From assembly GCA_964547875.1 (NCBI GenBank), contig CAZJPE010000003.1, positions 1 to 64,000 on the forward strand: a stretch of 64,000 bases of DNA. The letters are read 5' to 3'. This document shows positions 15,903 through 25,257 of the stretch, piece after piece; the first letter of the stretch is position 1; every line of letters begins with the position of its first letter. This DNA comes from JAUSIK01 sp964547875. GTDB taxonomy: Archaea; Nanobdellota; Nanobdellia; Pacearchaeales; GW2011-AR1. Below the pieces are notes generated by a model that ran no database searches, had not been told where the DNA came from, and worked only from the letters and a program-made list of their open reading frames with translations. Made by a program: the position numbers and the translations under genes.

Positions 15903-18044
15903 CTAACTCGTCAAGCCGCTTAGAGCTATTGAGGCTAAGAGCGTGAGGGAGAGGATTGAAATTAGGGATGTTGCTAAATATAATGTGAGGGCGCGCTTTA
16001 GATTCCTTGCTAATTCAAATTTTTCCTTTAATATGTCACGGCCTGATTCTAGCACTACTAAAGCTGATGTCAATATAAAGACTATTTCAATTATGTATAA
16101 GCCTATGCTCGCCTGAATGAAGTAAGGAGGTATCATTTGAGTTATGTCAAAGATTGAGGCTATGCCTCCTATGTTTGCTAAGGATGTTGCGCCTGCGCCT
16201 AATTCCTGCTGAAGAGCTTGTAGTTTGTTTAAGATAGAGGTTATCATTGAAGCTAAACCTACAACTATGCCTGCTAAAAGAGGGGCAAGAAATGTCATGT
16301 TTGACTTCATGTCAGAGATAATTTCTGCTAAAAGGTCTTTCAGGCGTTGATTTATTTTATTGATATTTTTCACATATTCAGATATTGCCATTAACGAGTT
16401 GGCTGCAACTTGAAGGCCTTTTTTAACTGATTCAATCAGAATCTTCATTGAGGTTGCTATTAATTGAGAGGGGAAGAATATTATTGCGCCTATTTTTTTG
16501 TCAAAGACCGCTCTTTCTAATGACATTCCTGCTTGCTGAATGTTTTGGTTAACTAGGGAAAAGAAATCGTGCGTTTTCTGGCTTTTTATTAGTTGCGCTA
16601 CTTCACCGAATGCTATTTCTGCTGGAATGCCATCGCCCAAGCGATTTCCTAATTGGAAGATTGAGTTAGTGAATTCTTCTTCCAGTATTTTCGTGTCTTC
16701 TCTTTCTTTTATTAAGTATCTTGTTTTTTGTTTGTATGCGATTGAGAAAAATAGTGCTATTGACAATGGTATGAAAAGACTAAATAGCACTGCAAAAGGG
16801 CTGAATGGGCCTATTAGCTTGCCTTCAAGAATTATGAAGTCAAATAGCTTTGTTTCTTTTAGGAATGGCAGGCTTAGTTCTGCGAAAAAATAATCGCTTT
16901 TCAGATTGAAAAGAGATGTTATTGCATTTATTTGGAAGATGAACGGGAGTGCACCTAGGATAAGAAGAGGAAATGCAATTATGAATGCAGTTAGCCAGGG
17001 CTTTTTGGATTTGAATTTAGGATAATTTGGATTTAATTCGAGGATTTTAGATTCGCCGTATCCGCCAGGGCGCTTTAGCAGTGTTTCTGAAGTCAAATAG
17101 AAAACAAGAAACGGAATTAGAATATTGAATATTACAAATACATGATGCCATTTTAACACACCCTGCAATAAAGTAGATGCAAGAGGAAGGAGAGCTAATC
17201 CTAGAGTTGGAAGGATAATTCCGAGCATGTAAACATTTGTCAATGGCGAGCGGATTTCTCTTGAATACTTGAGCATTTTTTCGTAAACGCCGTCAAGAAT
17301 AACTTGCAGGGATTTTTCAAGAATTAGGATTCTTCTATTTTCAGATGGTTCAAAAAGGGAGGATTCTATTAAATGAAAGGATTCTATAAATTCAGGAGCA
17401 TAATCCTGCCAGGTTTCTAAATAGAATTCTAGAGATTGTTTAATTGTTGAGAATTTTCCTATCTCAATATCATAGAATATTTTTTTAAAGTCTAATGCTA
17501 AAGGGCCTTCGAGATGCTCTGAAGCGAAATGTATTGCTCTTTCTAGATTTGATGTGTGCTTCATGTAGACTACTGTATAAAGAATTGCCGGTACCATTTG
17601 AGAAGAGGCTTGCAATCTCCAGATATTTGCCAACCTTTTTGGCATTGTGTACGTGTAATAGAAAACGAAGAAAGAGGCTATTACGCCTAAGAATCCTAAG
17701 AGGAGCTGAATTGAATTATTGATTAAGTAGATTGAAACTGTTGTCAGGATTGTTGCAAAAAAGATTAAGAGCATTGACAATAATGAGAGTGTTAATGCTT
17801 CTTCTGCAGTCACATTTAATCTTGCCGCGTCTAAGTGAGATTGGATTTTCTGCCTGTCTTTTCCTGCAATTTTTATTTTTATTATATTTCCTAAAGATTT
17901 TGCCCAGCGCTCATATCTTGAGAGCTCTGGAATCATTTCTTGCTTGAATTTTACATATTCTTTTGAATCTTCTTCAAAATCTTGAGATATTTGGGATTCC
18001 AGTTTTCTGCTATATTTTTCCAAGATTTCTTTTGTTGATGGCAT
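15903..18044 (-). CDS. TadC/GspF-like pilus platform protein
   Basis: A 713-residue integral membrane protein with two cytoplasmic T2SF domains, each preceded or followed by hydrophobic helices near 90-135, 265-320, 345-375, 425-445, 585-610, 635-665 and 685-712. T2SF hallmarks include AIHFASEHLEGPLALDFKKI in the first domain and EIAFGEVAQL in the second. It would couple the ATPase at 12945 to pilin insertion in the cytoplasmic membrane. It is larger than ArlJ (about 550). It is convergent with the ATPase gene rather than in an operon with it. Confidence 0.9.
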   Translation of the reverse strand: MPSTKEILEKYSRKLESQISQDFEEDSKEYVKFKQEMIPELSRYERWAKSLGNIIKIKIAGKDRQKIQSHLDAARLNVTAEEALTLSLLSMLLIFFATILTTVSIYLINNSIQLLLGFLGVIASFFVFYYTYTMPKRLANIWRLQASSQMVPAILYTVVYMKHTSNLERAIHFASEHLEGPLALDFKKIFYDIEIGKFSTIKQSLEFYLETWQDYAPEFIESFHLIESSLFEPSENRRILILEKSLQVILDGVYEKMLKYSREIRSPLTNVYMLGIILPTLGLALLPLASTLLQGVLKWHHVFVIFNILIPFLVFYLTSETLLKRPGGYGESKILELNPNYPKFKSKKPWLTAFIIAFPLLILGALPFIFQINAITSLFNLKSDYFFAELSLPFLKETKLFDFIILEGKLIGPFSPFAVLFSLFIPLSIALFFSIAYKQKTRYLIKEREDTKILEEEFTNSIFQLGNRLGDGIPAEIAFGEVAQLIKSQKTHDFFSLVNQNIQQAGMSLERAVFDKKIGAIIFFPSQLIATSMKILIESVKKGLQVAANSLMAISEYVKNINKINQRLKDLLAEIISDMKSNMTFLAPLLAGIVVGLASMITSILNKLQALQQELGAGATSLANIGGIASIFDITQMIPPYFIQASIGLYIIEIVFILTSALVVLESGRDILKEKFELARNLKRALTLYLATSLISILSLTLLASIALSGLTS

Positions 18045-18187
18045 TGTCTCTTTTTTATATGATTTAATATGCTAAAGGAGTTATAAATGATTTGGTTTGT
18101 TTTTTAAATTAAGGAGATTATTTGAAGAAATCAAAAGGTTTAAATATAACTAATTATAATGAAATATTATAAAATATAATAATTGAA

Positions 18188-18433
18188 ATGGTGCAGAACA
18201 TTATAGACATAGGGAATAGAGAAGATAGAATTCTTAATATCGTGAAGGCTAAATACGGACTTAGAAATAAAAGTGAAGCAGTTGCTTTTATCGCTAAAAT
18301 ATACGAGGAAAGCTTTCTTGAGCCCGAGTTAAGGCCAGAATATTTAAAAAAATTACAAAAAATAAAAAATGAAGGATATGGAGAAACCTTTAGTTCTATA
18401 GGACAATTAAGAAAGAAAATAGAAAAGAGATGA
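18188..18433 (+). CDS. RHH-type antitoxin (DUF2683-like)
   Basis: An 81-residue protein with a DNA-binding N-terminal part (KAKYGLRNKSEAVAFIAKIY, a ribbon-helix-helix pattern) and a tail (ELRPEYLKKLQKI) like antitoxins paired with RelE toxins. It lies 1 nt before the toxin gene. TTTAAATATAAC about 40 nt upstream is the likely promoter. Confidence 0.82.
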   Translation: MVQNIIDIGNREDRILNIVKAKYGLRNKSEAVAFIAKIYEESFLEPELRPEYLKKLQKIKNEGYGETFSSIGQLRKKIEKR

Positions 18434-18434
18434 A

Positions 18435-18710
18435 ATGTCGTACAATTATAGAACAAGTAAAAACTTAGATAGAATCTTAGAAAAACTTCTCAAGAAAGAT
18501 AAAGCTATTTATGAGCAAGTTATTAATAAGATTGAAGAAATCATAAGTTCTTCAGACATTGGACATTATAAAAACTTAAGATATGACTTAAAAGACAAAA
18601 AAAGAGTGCATATCGGACATTTTGTCCTAGTTTTCAAATTCAACAAAACAAAAAATCTAATAGAATTTGACGATTTTGATCATCATGACAATGTTTATAA
18701 GAAAAGATAG
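18435..18710 (+). CDS. RelE/ParE-family toxin
   Basis: A 91-residue basic protein with the RelE-fold pattern: TSKNLDRILEKLLKKDKAIY, then KNLRYDLKDKKRVHIGHFVL and the terminal strand IEFDDFDHHDNVYKK. RelE toxins are ribosome-dependent mRNA endonucleases. It is the third toxin-antitoxin pair in 13 kb, placed between the platform and pilin genes. Confidence 0.83.
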   Translation: MSYNYRTSKNLDRILEKLLKKDKAIYEQVINKIEEIISSSDIGHYKNLRYDLKDKKRVHIGHFVLVFKFNKTKNLIEFDDFDHHDNVYKKR

Positions 18711-18760
18711 CTTTTTTGAAGCAGGATTAGATTTAATAATATGATTAATTTTATAATTTG

Positions 18761-18919
18761 ATGGCTGGAAAAAGGGGAGAATTAGTTTGGGACGAGCTTA
18801 TTCCTTGGATTATTGGACTAGCTGTATTGGCTTTGATATTTGTGCTTTATTTTATATTAAGCGGGAAGGGGCAGGGAATTATTGATTATCTAAAAAGCTT
18901 GTTTAGGTTTGGAAGATGA
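18761..18919 (+). CDS. Short pilin-like protein, cluster gene 1
   Basis: A 52-residue product beginning MAGKRGELVWDELIPW, followed by a 20-residue hydrophobic helix and a short basic tail. A KRG motif directly before a hydrophobic helix is the class III (prepilin) signal peptide layout, with likely cleavage after the Gly. It overlaps the next gene by the ATGA motif, so it heads a translationally coupled operon. Confidence 0.6.
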   Translation: MAGKRGELVWDELIPWIIGLAVLALIFVLYFILSGKGQGIIDYLKSLFRFGR

Positions 18920-19809
18920 AGATTAAAGGAGATATAAGAATTTCGCATTTGATTGGAGGAATTGTAGCTATTTTTGTTTTAGTAGTAGTCATATGGGGAT
19001 TAAGCTCTTTTTTTGGAGGACAGGCATTTGCTTTTTTTGATTTTATTCCTGGTTTTAACAGGAGTGTTGGAAAAGTAGTGGGAATTGAAATTTTAAGATA
19101 TGATATTGGCAATGCTAAAGTCGAGTATTATGATGGCACAAGATGGAATAATCTTGATAGAGAGGTTTTTTTAGGGGATAAAAAAGTTAAATATGAAGAT
19201 GTTAAAAGAAATTTTGAGAGCTTTTATTATGGAACAAAAAGAGAGAATAACTTGATTGAGATTGAACAAAGTATTTCTTTAATCGGAGTTTTGAATTTAG
19301 TTAATGGCTACAATAATAATGTAATTAAAATTGACAAGAATTTAGAGGACTGGAGCAAGAGTTTAGGAGTACTTAGCTTCAAGAGTTTTGTGATTTATGT
19401 GCCAGCGGGAATTGCAACAGGATATAACAAGAATTTAGATGTTATTTTTCAGAGAGTTGGAAGCGTTAGCTGTAGGGAATGCAAAAGTGGGGATGTGAGA
19501 TTTCAGTTTATGAACAGAGAGTTGAGTAGGGGAAGCCCTATTAGTTTTATCTTGGGCTTGGGAGATCAAACTAAGATAATGTATGCAGATGCGAAAAAGC
19601 TTGCGAGCATTGATGTTAAGGGAGATTTTTTGACAAGGATGTTTAATTATATGAAGGATTGGAGGAATAGCGTTTTTAAAAAGCCAATTGGAATTAATTA
19701 CGTGCTTGATGAGTCTGGAGTTTTGCAATATTTTTGTTCTGAATTAAGGGATAAGAGATATATTGTTGTTGAGCTAAGCAAGGGAGTGAATAGCGATGCA
19801 ACGTGTTAG
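18916..19809 (+). CDS. Membrane-anchored exported protein, cluster gene 2
   Basis: A 297-residue protein with one N-terminal transmembrane helix (about 14-33, following MKIKGDIRISHLIGG) and a large outside domain with a CRECKSG motif and further cysteines near the C-terminus. No family recognised. It overlaps the neighbouring start by 4 nt and belongs to the pilin-like operon, probably as a minor subunit or assembly factor. Confidence 0.65.
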   Translation: MKIKGDIRISHLIGGIVAIFVLVVVIWGLSSFFGGQAFAFFDFIPGFNRSVGKVVGIEILRYDIGNAKVEYYDGTRWNNLDREVFLGDKKVKYEDVKRNFESFYYGTKRENNLIEIEQSISLIGVLNLVNGYNNNVIKIDKNLEDWSKSLGVLSFKSFVIYVPAGIATGYNKNLDVIFQRVGSVSCRECKSGDVRFQFMNRELSRGSPISFILGLGDQTKIMYADAKKLASIDVKGDFLTRMFNYMKDWRNSVFKKPIGINYVLDESGVLQYFCSELRDKRYIVVELSKGVNSDATC

Positions 19810-19810
19810 G

Positions 19811-19924
19811 ATGATGAAGAAGGGAGTTGTCGGAGAGAGCATTACAAATATATTATTATGGATAATTTTTTTTATTTTGGCTTTTGGGGCTGTTTGGTTT
19901 TTAATTAAGAAGCTGACTTCTTAA
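19811..19924 (+). CDS. Very short pilin-like protein, cluster gene 3
   Basis: A 37-codon frame starting 1 nt after the previous stop; an alternative ATG at 19796 overlaps that gene. MMKKGVVGESITN precedes a 20-residue hydrophobic helix and ends LIKKLTS. The KKG motif and helix match the prepilin layout of its neighbours, but there is no ectodomain. Confidence 0.5.
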   Translation: MMKKGVVGESITNILLWIIFFILAFGAVWFLIKKLTS

Positions 19925-20141
19925 TTAATGAAAGTAAACCTCTTAGTGCAATATAAATGCCTTAATTGACTGATTTATTAGATGGCTTTATTTAGAAATT
20001 AATATTAAGAACAATTATTATACAAAGATGTTGATGGTATCATGTTTTATTATAAAATTGACTTAATAAAGGCGTAATTGTTATAACTTTGTAGTTATGT
20101 ATAATAATAACATTTATAAAGGTTATACTAATTGAAGAATT

Positions 20142-20510
20142 GTGGAATATAAAGAAGTTGCAAAGGCTATAGCGAATGGAAATGAGGATTATATTGGGAG
20201 AGTTGTAAGTAAAAAGCCAAATTTCTTTTCAAATTTTTTCGGACAACCAAGAAATAGGGTTTATTATTTAGAAGTACAAAATAAAACTAGTGATAGAATC
20301 AAAAGAAAAAAAGTTGGTTGTGGTGGTGTAGCTCTTGTAGGAAGTTCTGTTGTATTTTATGATACAACCATCCAATCAATAGCTTTCACAGAGCAAGGAC
20401 TGGAAGTTGTTGTGACGAGAACTTCTGAAGACGGATGTTCTTTATTTGCTCCGACAAATATTCATAGAGGTGATGTTTTTTTGATACCTAGAAGTAGGTT
20501 TCCAAAGTAA
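20142..20510 (+). CDS. Hypothetical soluble protein within the pilin cluster
   Basis: A 122-residue protein beginning at GTG. It has no signal peptide or membrane helix, mainly beta-rich sequence (KKVGCGGVALVGSSVVFYD) and no recognised family. Its own TATA element (ATTTATAAAG, about 20112-20121) lies roughly 30 nt upstream. It seems to be an independent unit inserted between pilin-like genes; the upstream gap of 217 nt holds no other gene that I can support. Confidence 0.6.
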   Translation: MEYKEVAKAIANGNEDYIGRVVSKKPNFFSNFFGQPRNRVYYLEVQNKTSDRIKRKKVGCGGVALVGSSVVFYDTTIQSIAFTEQGLEVVVTRTSEDGCSLFAPTNIHRGDVFLIPRSRFPK

Positions 20511-20551
20511 TTTTTAGAAATTGTTATAAATAGAGGTTTCTTTTGATTGTT

Positions 20552-21595
20552 ATGAGGTTTTTCAAAAGAGGCAAAAGACATAAAGAAGGCGCTGTGGATG
20601 CTGCTGTTATCATTGGGGTTTTGCTTGCAATAGTCGGATTTATTATTGTCTTGTTCTTTTTTAGTGAATTTGATTTTAGTTCTTATAGCGAGGATGAGCT
20701 TTGCAAATTAAGCGTATTAAGTAGGGCTAGCTCTCCTGCAAACGTGCAGAGCGCTATTCCATTGAAATGTACTACTAAGAAAATCTGCTTGAGTAAAAAT
20801 GAAGATTGCAAAAGGAATTTTGCAGGGGAGAAGATTGAAAAAGTTGATGTTTCTGGCAGCGAAGATGCGATTGCTAAACAGATTGCAAAGACAAGCGCAG
20901 ATGCTATGCTTGATTGCTGGAAAATCATGGGAGAGGGAAAATTAGATTTATTTGGGAGTTTTTGGACGCAGTCAGGATGGAGCGAGAGCAAGCCAACTTG
21001 CGTTATTTGTTCAAGAATTGCAGTTGACGAGAGCGTTAGCAAGGACATTTTAGAAAAAGTTGACATTAATAAATACATGAGAGACAATGTTATTCCAGAG
21101 CTTGGGGTTAATTATATTTCCGCATTTACAGGAGGAGGGGCTATTAGTTATGTAAGTGCAGATCCTGCAAAGGAGAACGCTTTTAAGGAATTTGCAGAGA
21201 AAAATACAAATGTCGTATTAAGCGAGAGCAGAGAAAATAGGGAATTGGCAATTGTTTTTATGCAATTTAGGCCTCCTAAAGTTGAAGACGTTTTGAAAAC
21301 CATGACTTATATTGGAGGGACTGTTGCTGGATTGACTTTTATTTCGCCAATTAGCTCGGCAGTCAAGCCTATTGTTATGAATCCTGTTGGAGGCGGGATA
21401 GTTGCTGCCGGCGTCTTGGCAGCTGGAGGATACGGAATGTGGAATGCTTTACAGGGACAATTAGCTGTTCCTGGTTATTGTGGAAAGTTTGTAAGCAATA
21501 GAAAGAATATTGAAGGATGCTCAATGGTACAGGGAATTAACTACAATGCTCGTGATTTTAATTTGCTATGCCCGCAGGTTGAGGGGAATTTGTAA
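20552..21595 (+). CDS. Cys-rich pilin-like exported protein, cluster gene 4
   Basis: The ATG at 20552 (MRFFKRGKRHKEGAVDAA) is preferred to the upstream TTG. A basic segment ending in KEG precedes a 25-residue hydrophobic helix. The ectodomain of about 300 residues has roughly a dozen cysteines, including CVIC, and a hydrophobic glycine-rich stretch near 250-300 that may be a second membrane segment. Disulfide-stabilised surface protein of unknown family. It ends directly before the next ATG. Confidence 0.65.
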   Translation: MRFFKRGKRHKEGAVDAAVIIGVLLAIVGFIIVLFFFSEFDFSSYSEDELCKLSVLSRASSPANVQSAIPLKCTTKKICLSKNEDCKRNFAGEKIEKVDVSGSEDAIAKQIAKTSADAMLDCWKIMGEGKLDLFGSFWTQSGWSESKPTCVICSRIAVDESVSKDILEKVDINKYMRDNVIPELGVNYISAFTGGGAISYVSADPAKENAFKEFAEKNTNVVLSESRENRELAIVFMQFRPPKVEDVLKTMTYIGGTVAGLTFISPISSAVKPIVMNPVGGGIVAAGVLAAGGYGMWNALQGQLAVPGYCGKFVSNRKNIEGCSMVQGINYNARDFNLLCPQVEGNL

Positions 21596-22264
21596 ATGAA
21601 AGACAAAAAAGGGATTTTTACTATAAGTGAAATACTTGGATTGATAATTGCCGCGATTGGAATAGCAATAGTTGCTTATGCGGCGTATAAATTATATGCA
21701 GTTTCAGTGAATCAGGAGAGCGAGAATGCAAAGAATCTTCTTAATGTAATTGAAAGGAAGATAGACAATTTGAATAATAATGAAGTGGGAAGATTTCAGA
21801 TAAGAGGAATTAAGGATTGGTTTTTAGTCGGATGGGGCGAGGATGATATTGGACGTATTGATAAGTGTTTTTTTAAAAGTTGTATTTGCATTTGCAAGGG
21901 CGATAGGACTGACTTGGAAAATTCATGCCAGGAAAATGGGTTTTGTAGAAATTTTAATTTTGGAAAGATTGGTGTTTTTGAATTTAAGAAGATTATAGGA
22001 AAAGATATCATTGATTCTGTTGGAAATACTATTAAAGAAGAGGATGTTGTTAAGGATATTTTTAATCCAAGATATAAAGAAAGTAGAATTTGGTATAGGG
22101 ATGGGTTTCATAAAAATCCTTTATTAAATGACGCTTGCCCGCAATTTTATGAGAGCAATCTCGCAGAGATTTTGATTTATGAGGATAAGAATAGCCTGGC
22201 TATTTTGAAGATTAGCGAGATGAAGGACGAATTAGTAAGGTTTCTGGCGGGGTGTGGAAAGTGA
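21596..22264 (+). CDS. Cys-rich pilin-like protein, cluster gene 5
   Basis: A 222-residue protein starting immediately after the previous stop. KDKKG at 2-6 precedes IFTISEILGLIIAAIGIAIV, a classic prepilin-type helix with a polar Glu at 12, near the +5 glutamate position of type IV pilins. The ectodomain carries a CFFKSCICICKG cluster and other cysteines. Probable minor pilin. It overlaps the next gene by GTGA. Confidence 0.7.
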   Translation: MKDKKGIFTISEILGLIIAAIGIAIVAYAAYKLYAVSVNQESENAKNLLNVIERKIDNLNNNEVGRFQIRGIKDWFLVGWGEDDIGRIDKCFFKSCICICKGDRTDLENSCQENGFCRNFNFGKIGVFEFKKIIGKDIIDSVGNTIKEEDVVKDIFNPRYKESRIWYRDGFHKNPLLNDACPQFYESNLAEILIYEDKNSLAILKISEMKDELVRFLAGCGK

Positions 22265-22701
22265 GTGGGAATAGTAAGGGAGAACTTGGAGATTTTTTGC
22301 TGGATAATGTTGTTTTCTTGATTTTATTAGTTGTTTTTTTTTCTGGCATGCTGTATTTTATTCTTCAGCAGCAGGAAGGAGCTTCTGTATGGGAAGAGTA
22401 TTATGCCAAGGAGATTGTCAAGATAATTGATTTTTCTGAAAGAGGAGACAAGGCGTGCATGGACGTGCACAAGGCAACAGAGATAGCTAAGAAAAATAAT
22501 ATTGCAAGCTTTAGCGAGATATTTAGATTTGATAATTCTGCCAATGAGATTTGCGTCAAGTTGAGCAGAGGAAGAAAAACCTGCTTTAATTATTTTAACG
22601 AACTCGATGTTGTTAATCTTGATTTAAGATTGGGCGTGCCTGGGAATGTTTTGTGCTTCGATATTGTTGATTCTAATAGGGGTGCTGATAATGAGAAATA
22701 G
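22261..22701 (+). CDS. Pilin-like protein, cluster gene 6
   Basis: The GTG at 22261 overlaps the preceding stop by 4 nt, preferred to a GTG at 22252. NSKG precedes ELGDFLLDNVVFLILLVVFF, then a 120-residue ectodomain with four cysteines. Same layout as its neighbours; no database family recognised. Confidence 0.65.
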   Translation: MSGNSKGELGDFLLDNVVFLILLVVFFSGMLYFILQQQEGASVWEEYYAKEIVKIIDFSERGDKACMDVHKATEIAKKNNIASFSEIFRFDNSANEICVKLSRGRKTCFNYFNELDVVNLDLRLGVPGNVLCFDIVDSNRGADNEK

Positions 22702-23179
22702 ATTGAACAATAAGAAGGGCGCATTGGGGACGCAGATTTTTGGAATATTTGAATCATTGCTTTTCATGCTAATTATAGGAGGCTGGATAGCGTTCGGGAG
22801 TTCTCTTTTTTATGGTAAGGGATATGATTTTCGTGAGGCAGAAGCCGATTTATTGAGCTATAAAATAAGCAATTGCATTATTGAGAATGAGGTTAGTGTG
22901 GATTTTTTTGAGAAATTTTTTGAGAAATGTGGCTTAGAAAAGCAGGTTGTTGAGAAAAATAATCTTATAAAAATTTGCAAAAATAGCACAGATTGCATTG
23001 GAGAAAATAGAAACGAGAAAATTTTATTTCAGTCAGGGAGCAATTTTGTGGCTTGCGGGATTGCTTACAAGAAAAAAAGTAATGTTCCTGAATGCGTAAT
23101 TGATAAATTTAGCAAAAATGGAGAGAGATTTGAGATTGTTGTTGGAAGCAGGCAGGGTTCTAGGAGACTGGAGGGATGA
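22691..23179 (+). CDS. Cys-rich pilin-like protein, cluster gene 7
   Basis: The ATG at 22691 overlaps the preceding gene by 11 nt. MRNRLNNKKG precedes ALGTQIFGIFESLLFMLI; the outside domain of about 130 residues has six cysteines. The 3' end overlaps the next start (ATGA). Probable minor pilin. Confidence 0.68.
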   Translation: MRNRLNNKKGALGTQIFGIFESLLFMLIIGGWIAFGSSLFYGKGYDFREAEADLLSYKISNCIIENEVSVDFFEKFFEKCGLEKQVVEKNNLIKICKNSTDCIGENRNEKILFQSGSNFVACGIAYKKKSNVPECVIDKFSKNGERFEIVVGSRQGSRRLEG

Positions 23180-23742
23180 AGCTTAATATTAATAAACGAG
23201 GGCAGTTGGGGAAGATTTTTAGTGCAAATGTTGTCTTGATAATTTTAGTTTTTCTTATGGCTATTTATTTAGTTTTAGTTGGATTTGTTGTTGGAATAAA
23301 AAAGCCCGACATTCCTTCTTTTATTAATGTTGAGCTTGGCGATGTTTTGTTTAGAGAGATTAATTTTAGCGTTGATAATAAAAATGAAAAGATGCTGATT
23401 TTTGACGCATTGATAGGGTATTGGAATGGTAAGATTGATATTAATTTAATTGAGAATGCTCTGAAGGATTTTGTTAAAAATGACGCTATAGAGGGCCATT
23501 GCCTTGCAATTGCGCAGGGTGATGAGATGAAGCCTGCTGGATTAACAGGGGGATCTGCCTTGGATGATTTTTTTATTGAATTTAAGAATGGAGAGATTTA
23601 TTCAGGGCATACTGGCTCAAAGCCTTATCAACTTAATGTATATGAAGAAAAAGGCGAGTTTGGAGAGATTTCTTTTTCTATTTTGGATAAGAAGAGAATT
23701 TATGTGCAGTATTATTATGGGAGGTGTTTGGATGAGAAATAG
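23176..23742 (+). CDS. Pilin-like protein, cluster gene 8
   Basis: A 188-residue product with NKRG at 6-9 before QLGKIFSANVVLIILVFLMA. KRG followed by Q is the canonical euryarchaeal prepilin cleavage context. The ectodomain is mostly beta-like with two cysteines. Coupled by ATGA to gene 7 and overlapping gene 9 by 11 nt. Confidence 0.72.
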   Translation: MKLNINKRGQLGKIFSANVVLIILVFLMAIYLVLVGFVVGIKKPDIPSFINVELGDVLFREINFSVDNKNEKMLIFDALIGYWNGKIDINLIENALKDFVKNDAIEGHCLAIAQGDEMKPAGLTGGSALDDFFIEFKNGEIYSGHTGSKPYQLNVYEEKGEFGEISFSILDKKRIYVQYYYGRCLDEK

Positions 23743-24199
23743 GCGAGGGCAGTTGGCGGGATTGCTTTTTCCTTTGGCTGCACTAGTTTTAGTTGGGGTT
23801 TCTTTATTTACATTTGTTAGCTTTAATGGCAAATTTAGCGAGGATTCTGAAGGAAGGGATAACATGTTGTCCAGCATTGCTTTTTACGAGAATTACATTA
23901 TAAAAGACAGCGGAATTATAGGGAGGGATGTTATTTTGAGCAGAGAATTACCAATGACTGATGTGGAATTGAAAGGTAAATTTCAGGAATTTGCCGTAAA
24001 AAGGGATTTTGGTATTGTTGATATAGAGAATTATTTTGATAAGATTGAGAGAGGGGAATTTGAATTTAAACATTCTGGAAACGGGTATTTATTTGAAATA
24101 AAGAATTTGGATTTGAGAGTAGAAAGGGGAGCAAATAGCTTTAGCAGAAATTTGAGCTTTCAGATTATTTTTGATTTTGACGGCAAGGTTTTGAGTTGA
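23732..24199 (+). CDS. Pilin-like protein, cluster gene 9
   Basis: The ATG at 23732 overlaps gene 8 by 11 nt. MRNRRG is followed by QLAGLLFPLAALVLVGVSLF, again RRG before Q. The ectodomain of about 130 residues has no cysteines, unlike most of the operon. Probable minor pilin. Confidence 0.7.
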   Translation: MRNRRGQLAGLLFPLAALVLVGVSLFTFVSFNGKFSEDSEGRDNMLSSIAFYENYIIKDSGIIGRDVILSRELPMTDVELKGKFQEFAVKRDFGIVDIENYFDKIERGEFEFKHSGNGYLFEIKNLDLRVERGANSFSRNLSFQIIFDFDGKVLS

Positions 24200-24245
24200 G
24201 AGATTTAATAAAAAGATTTATATAGAGAATTAAGCTTGATTAAAC

Positions 24246-24605
24246 ATGAATGATAAAAGAGGACAAGAACTTAGTATCGGGACTACTATATTGATCGCAT
24301 TAGGGATTATTATTTTAGTTTTATTAGTTTTGGGATTTTCAATTGGATGGGAGAATTTGTTTAGTAAGATTGGAATTTTCCAAGGAAGTGACTTGAGCGC
24401 AATGGTTGAGGCTTGCAAGGTTGCAGTTGCGTCAAGCTCTAAAGCTTCTTATTGCGAATTTAAGAATGTTAAGCTAAGTGACGGAAAGAAGATGATTAAC
24501 TGTGAGTACGGAGAAGTGCAAAGAGGTTTGGTTAATAGCGGGACATTATCTTCTTGTGAGGGAGTGACTTATAAGCATGGCATTAATGGTGAGAAAGCTG
24601 CTTAA
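24246..24605 (+). CDS. Pilin-like protein, cluster gene 10
   Basis: A 119-residue product: MNDKRG, then QELSIGTTILIALGIIILVL, then a compact ectodomain with four cysteines. The sequence ELSIGTTIL fits the class III signal best of all. It has its own TTTATATAG element about 26 nt upstream (24218-24226) and may therefore be expressed separately, as a major pilin would be. Confidence 0.72.
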   Translation: MNDKRGQELSIGTTILIALGIIILVLLVLGFSIGWENLFSKIGIFQGSDLSAMVEACKVAVASSSKASYCEFKNVKLSDGKKMINCEYGEVQRGLVNSGTLSSCEGVTYKHGINGEKAA

Positions 24606-24639
24606 TTTTAGATAAAAATTTAAACTCTTTTTTATTAAT

Positions 24640-24894
24640 TTAATCTTCTACAAGGAAAATTTCCATATTAGGGCCTTGTTTTAGAAATCGCCTATAAAAT
24701 TCAATGTCATTTTGTTCTTCTTGTGTTAGAAAGACGTATTTTTGGGAGTCTGAGAATTCGTAGTCTCTTGACATTGATTTCATAGTGTCTAATATTTCTT
24801 TGACTGATTGGCATTTTCTCCAGCTATCTGGCGTTTTTATTTTAAATCCTTCTCTGTTTTTGGTAATGGTTAAATAATATAATTCCTTTGCCAT
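24640..24894 (-). CDS. Hypothetical protein
   Basis: An 84-residue soluble protein (MAKELYYLTITKNREGFKI). Beta-strand-like N-terminus and charged helices; no recognised family. It is convergent with the last pilin-like gene and divergent from the basic 40-residue gene. Confidence 0.6.
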   Translation of the reverse strand: MAKELYYLTITKNREGFKIKTPDSWRKCQSVKEILDTMKSMSRDYEFSDSQKYVFLTQEEQNDIEFYRRFLKQGPNMEIFLVED

Positions 24895-24946
24895 ATTCTT
24901 AGTTAATAGATAAGGATTTAAATATTCTTTTATTAGACATAATTGT

Positions 24947-25069
24947 ATGGATTATGTAACGCCGAGCTTTAGGAAGACAAAAGGGGATAAGAAAGCCAAA
25001 AGAAGATACGGGATTTACAAGAGGGGCGGGAAGCATAGAAGCGCTAATATTTTGAAGAGAGAAGGTTAA
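24947..25069 (+). CDS. Short highly basic protein
   Basis: A 40-codon frame, MDYVTPSFRKTKGDKKAKRR to ANILKREG, with 15 Lys/Arg residues. TTTAAATAT at about 24917 lies 30 nt before the ATG, so it appears expressed. The composition suggests nucleic-acid or ribosome binding. Family not recognised. Confidence 0.5.
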   Translation: MDYVTPSFRKTKGDKKAKRRYGIYKRGGKHRSANILKREG

Positions 25070-25080
25070 AATGTATTTAA

Positions 25081-25257
25081 AAATATGGTGTCAGAGGAGG
25101 AATTCTTTTTGTTATAAGCATTGTTATATTAATTATCGGTTTTTCAATTTCTTATTCTAATTCTTTGGATAATTTAATAAGCATTCTTAGGAATATTTAT
25201 TTTAATATGGGCTATACTGATTCTGCCGATTTTGTTCTAGAATATGGTGATCTTTAA
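25081..25257 (+). pseudogene. Hydrophobic frame without a standard start codon
   Basis: A 58-codon open frame reads GGILFVISIVILIIGFS, then polar sequence to a TAA. It looks like a signal peptide or membrane anchor, but no ATG, GTG or TTG is in frame. It may use ATT or ATA, be a remnant, or be chance. Confidence 0.22.
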
